A stretch of 64,000 nt of DNA from Desulfitobacterium chlororespirans DSM 11544 (GTDB lineage: Bacteria > Bacillota > Desulfitobacteriia > Desulfitobacteriales > Desulfitobacteriaceae), in NCBI RefSeq assembly GCF_900143285.1, contig NZ_FRDN01000013.1, positions 62,001-126,000 on the forward strand, given 5' to 3'. A program made the translations under genes and the position numbers. The notes under the pieces were generated by a model. That model had not been told where the DNA came from. It saw only the letters and a list, made by a program, of their open reading frames with translations, and ran no database searches. Shown here piece by piece: positions 62,211 to 64,000 of this stretch (its first letter is position 1; each line of letters starts with the position of its first letter).

Positions 62211-62282
62211 TTACTCTCCTGAATTATTTTGTTTTTCCGATTGTTTGGCATTCTTTTTAGTTTTCTTGCTTTTGTCGCTCAT
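62211..62282 (-). CDS. Tiny lysine-rich peptide, 23 residues
   Basis: The ATG at 62282 is ~8 nt after GGGGGG. The product is MSDKSKKTKKNAKQSEKQNN plus SGE: highly basic, no hydrophobic core, probably disordered. No family is recognised. It could be a small nucleic-acid-binding peptide or chance; the ribosome site and coherent composition are the only support. Confidence 0.4.
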   Translation of the reverse strand: MSDKSKKTKKNAKQSEKQNNSGE

Positions 62283-62529
62283 GATAAATCGCCCCCCTTT
62301 CAAACTTACTAAAACGTATCCGAAAGCCTACGTGTTTCAATCATGGAATGAAGTCGGCTCCCGTTTGTCTCTTATAATAGTCTGTTGCATAACCTTTTGC
62401 AGTATTCGTGAAATATTGACCCGGAGTTGAGTAAGAGAGAGTTGAAATTATGTACTTTATTCGGACATAATTATGACTGAATTTTATTCAATTTTTTAGC
62501 GCAATAGTAACATGAAAGGAGCTGATTTA

Positions 62530-62796
62530 ATGCCTATCATTCGTCCGATGGCTGATCTGAGAGACACAGGAAAAATTTCTGAACTATGTTGCCAAAAAGA
62601 TGAACCTGTGTTCATAACCAAAAATGGAATCGCGCATCTTGTTGTTATGAGTATAGATACCTATGAGAAACAGATGGGACTTCTGGAAATCTATCGGAAA
62701 CTAAGTGCTGCAGAAAAACAACTTGAGGAAGGGGTACCTCTTCTCACAGGAAGTGAAGTCTTTGGCAAACTAAGGGAAAATGTTCTACCTTATTAA
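62530..62796 (+). CDS. Phd/YefM-type antitoxin without a visible toxin
   Basis: The ATG at 62530 follows AAAGGAG. The 88-residue product starts MPIIRPMADLRDTGKISELC and contains EPVFITKNGIAHLVVMSIDT, the DNA-binding core of Phd/YefM antitoxins. The C-terminus should wrap a toxin. No ParE/RelE/Doc gene follows; only a 15-codon frame (MRVFYGGAGISQLAK) with a weak ribosome site occurs before the terminator. It is an orphan antitoxin or the remains of a lost module. Confidence 0.85.
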   Translation: MPIIRPMADLRDTGKISELCCQKDEPVFITKNGIAHLVVMSIDTYEKQMGLLEIYRKLSAAEKQLEEGVPLLTGSEVFGKLRENVLPY

Positions 62797-62868
62797 CTCT
62801 GAATGTAAAGAGGTTGTTATTATGCGTGTTTTTTATGGAGGCGCGGGGATATCACAACTTGCAAAATA

Positions 62869-62910
62869 AAAATCCTCCTCTTCCTGCACGAATGGAATGA
62901 GGAGGATTTT
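62869..62910 (+). terminator. Terminator after the antitoxin gene
   Basis: AAAATCCTCCTC pairs with GAGGAGGATTTT around an 18-nt inner loop that itself can form a short TCC/GGA stem. Confidence 0.85.
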
Positions 62911-63597
62911 ATATACTTATCAAAGAAGAGCACGCAATGATCTACCTTGCACCAAGTGAGATAACTTATTACCCAAACATAATCTTGCGACTATGGCTAA
63001 GCAGAATCGCCACCCCAAATGATGGTTCGTTCGACCATACTGGATATCTACCCAGCCTGCTTTAACCTTACGGCTAAAGTAGACCGAAAAATTTACATAT
63101 AGCAATGCACCTTTGGAGTGTATCTCTATATATAAAAAATCTTCCAAAACCCAGCACAATCTTAGCTCGACCCAAGCAGATAAGTTGGAACCCCTAGATA
63201 ATCAAGGTTAATCGACTAGCTAAAAGCTTTTCCCTACCCACAAGAATCTTCTCTCCGACAATTTATAAACGGACGCCTATAAATCATCTTTGACCGACTC
63301 ATATATACCCCGATTATGAAGCACATATAAATCTTGGCTCAACCATTACGTACCCTTCGACATTATAATGTGCTTTTAGCGGATGAAATATTCAAGTCCA
63401 CTTAGCCAATAAAAACCATAATTGGCAAACCTCCATGTCATTGAATGCGTCTTGCATCACGCAGCTTAAGTATTTATTCCTGGTTTTTGTCATCATATCT
63501 CTCTTCATTAAAAAATCATAGGATATTTACAAGAAAATCAAATTATTAAGATAAAATTCCATTGTATTTCCTATTATTTTGATCGGAGGAATTAGTT
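62911..63597. other. Gene-free interval of ~690 bp
   Basis: A 79-codon minus-strand frame (62920-63159) exists but has no ribosome site and no recognisable product. The sequence looks like decayed DNA. The promoter of the next gene should lie in the AT-rich last 100 bp. Confidence 0.45.
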
Positions 63598-64000
63598 TTG
63601 AAGAAAAAAAAGATTCTGATTGGAGGGATAAGCTTAGTGCTGTTGTTTCCATTTGCCTCTGTAGCCATAGCTGATGAAGTGACTTCTGCGGCAAGTCAAA
63701 GCACAGTACAAATTGTCGCGCAAACAGCAGCACAAGCTCAATCCCCGACTGAAGCAAATGGCCATATTACCGTGGGAATGGCCGGTATGAAAGGCGGTTC
63801 AATGGATAGCAATTCAACGGAGATAGACTTAAATGAAACCTCACATGACATGGATATGGATAAGCCGGATGTGCAGGAAGGCGGGCAAAAAGCTGAGGAA
63901 GACGGACATGGCCAGTCGGAAAAGACTCAAGGCAAGGAACACGGTGAAGAGGAGCCGGTAGGGGTTAATTGGCCTGTGGTTTGGGGCTTTTTAGGCATTA
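63598..64000 (+). CDS. Secreted or membrane His/Met/acid-rich protein, partial
   Basis: A TTG at 63598 stands 8 nt after CGGAGG. The frame runs off the window after 134 codons. The signal peptide is MKKKKILIGGISLVLLFPFA ending SVAIA. A ~90-residue region follows that is rich in His, Met, Asp and Glu (MAGMKGGSMDSNS; HDMDMDKPDVQEG; EDGHGQSEK; KEHGEEE). The last residues, VGVNWPVVWGFLGI, begin a membrane helix. The composition suggests binding of a soft or transition metal such as copper outside the cell before a membrane domain. Function is unknown. Confidence 0.75.
   Translation, partial: MKKKKILIGGISLVLLFPFASVAIADEVTSAASQSTVQIVAQTAAQAQSPTEANGHITVGMAGMKGGSMDSNSTEIDLNETSHDMDMDKPDVQEGGQKAEEDGHGQSEKTQGKEHGEEEPVGVNWPVVWGFLGI

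Noticed and set aside
62822-62869. 15-codon frame MRVFYGGAGISQLAK as a toxin gene
   Set aside because: Far too short for a toxin; treated only as a possible remnant.
62920-63159. 79-codon minus-strand frame
   Set aside because: No ribosome site, no recognisable motif, and no matching remainder of a transposase on either strand.

Overview
The window looks like chromosome of an anaerobic, low-to-mid GC Firmicute of the Desulfitobacterium type. This rests on Tat-exported lipoprotein flavoproteins paired with a multihaem c-type cytochrome, a cytoplasmic molybdopterin oxidoreductase with a small Fe-S subunit, a CprK/Fnr-type regulator, TPP-riboswitch and T-box control, strong Gram-positive ribosome sites and many TTG/GTG starts. 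The genus is an inference; no rRNA or other marker gene is present.

Layout. 0-5.6 kb: a partial CYTH-domain gene, a LIM-like/winged-helix protein, then a respiratory-type operon on the minus strand (Tat flavoprotein, Ig-like partner, six-haem lipoprotein cytochrome) with a divergent TetR regulator. 5.6-17.1 kb: GtrA/GT2 polyprenyl-sugar genes, a large membrane protein, a CbpA-like DnaJ, two GNAT enzymes, DUF456, phosphofructokinase, a 251-bp foldback element, an ABC exporter, a hydrolase, and a Mef-like macrolide efflux gene preceded by a leader peptide and attenuator. 17.5-20.1 kb: an AT-rich accessory patch with a P-loop kinase, a MerR regulator with its operator-promoter, an M23 peptidase remnant and tRNA-end-like debris. 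20.1-25.6 kb: the thiamin operon (thiC-thiM-thiE-HAD phosphatase-thiD) under a TPP riboswitch, then DAHP synthase.

25.8-36.2 kb holds the most distinctive unit. A sigma-54 activator (34.1-36.2 kb) lies upstream of a -24/-12 promoter (33.74 kb). That promoter appears to drive a run of eight closely spaced minus-strand genes: zinc ribbon, molybdopterin oxidoreductase, Fe-S subunit, second zinc ribbon, LctP-type permease, third Cys-rich zinc ribbon, a TsaB-like/RimI-like fusion, and an MFS transporter. 36.5-39.8 kb carries a second flavoprotein/Ig-like pair, paralogous to the one at 2-4.7 kb.

40.2-64 kb: membrane and secreted proteins (including an amidase whose signal peptide is separated from its best ATG by an A8 tract), the proC-proB-proA operon under a proline-type T-box, a SWIM-SNF2 helicase, an EcsAB ABC transporter, small regulators, DUF4317, a PadR/DUF2812 pair with a perfect inverted-repeat operator, and a four-gene catabolic/uptake cluster (M24 hydrolase-like, D-2-hydroxyacid dehydrogenase, Crp/Fnr regulator, AAHS-type MFS). 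That cluster lies between two copies of a 38-bp palindrome. The window ends with an orphan Phd-type antitoxin and a partial secreted His/Met/acid-rich protein. No rRNA, intact tRNA, CRISPR array or intact transposase was seen.
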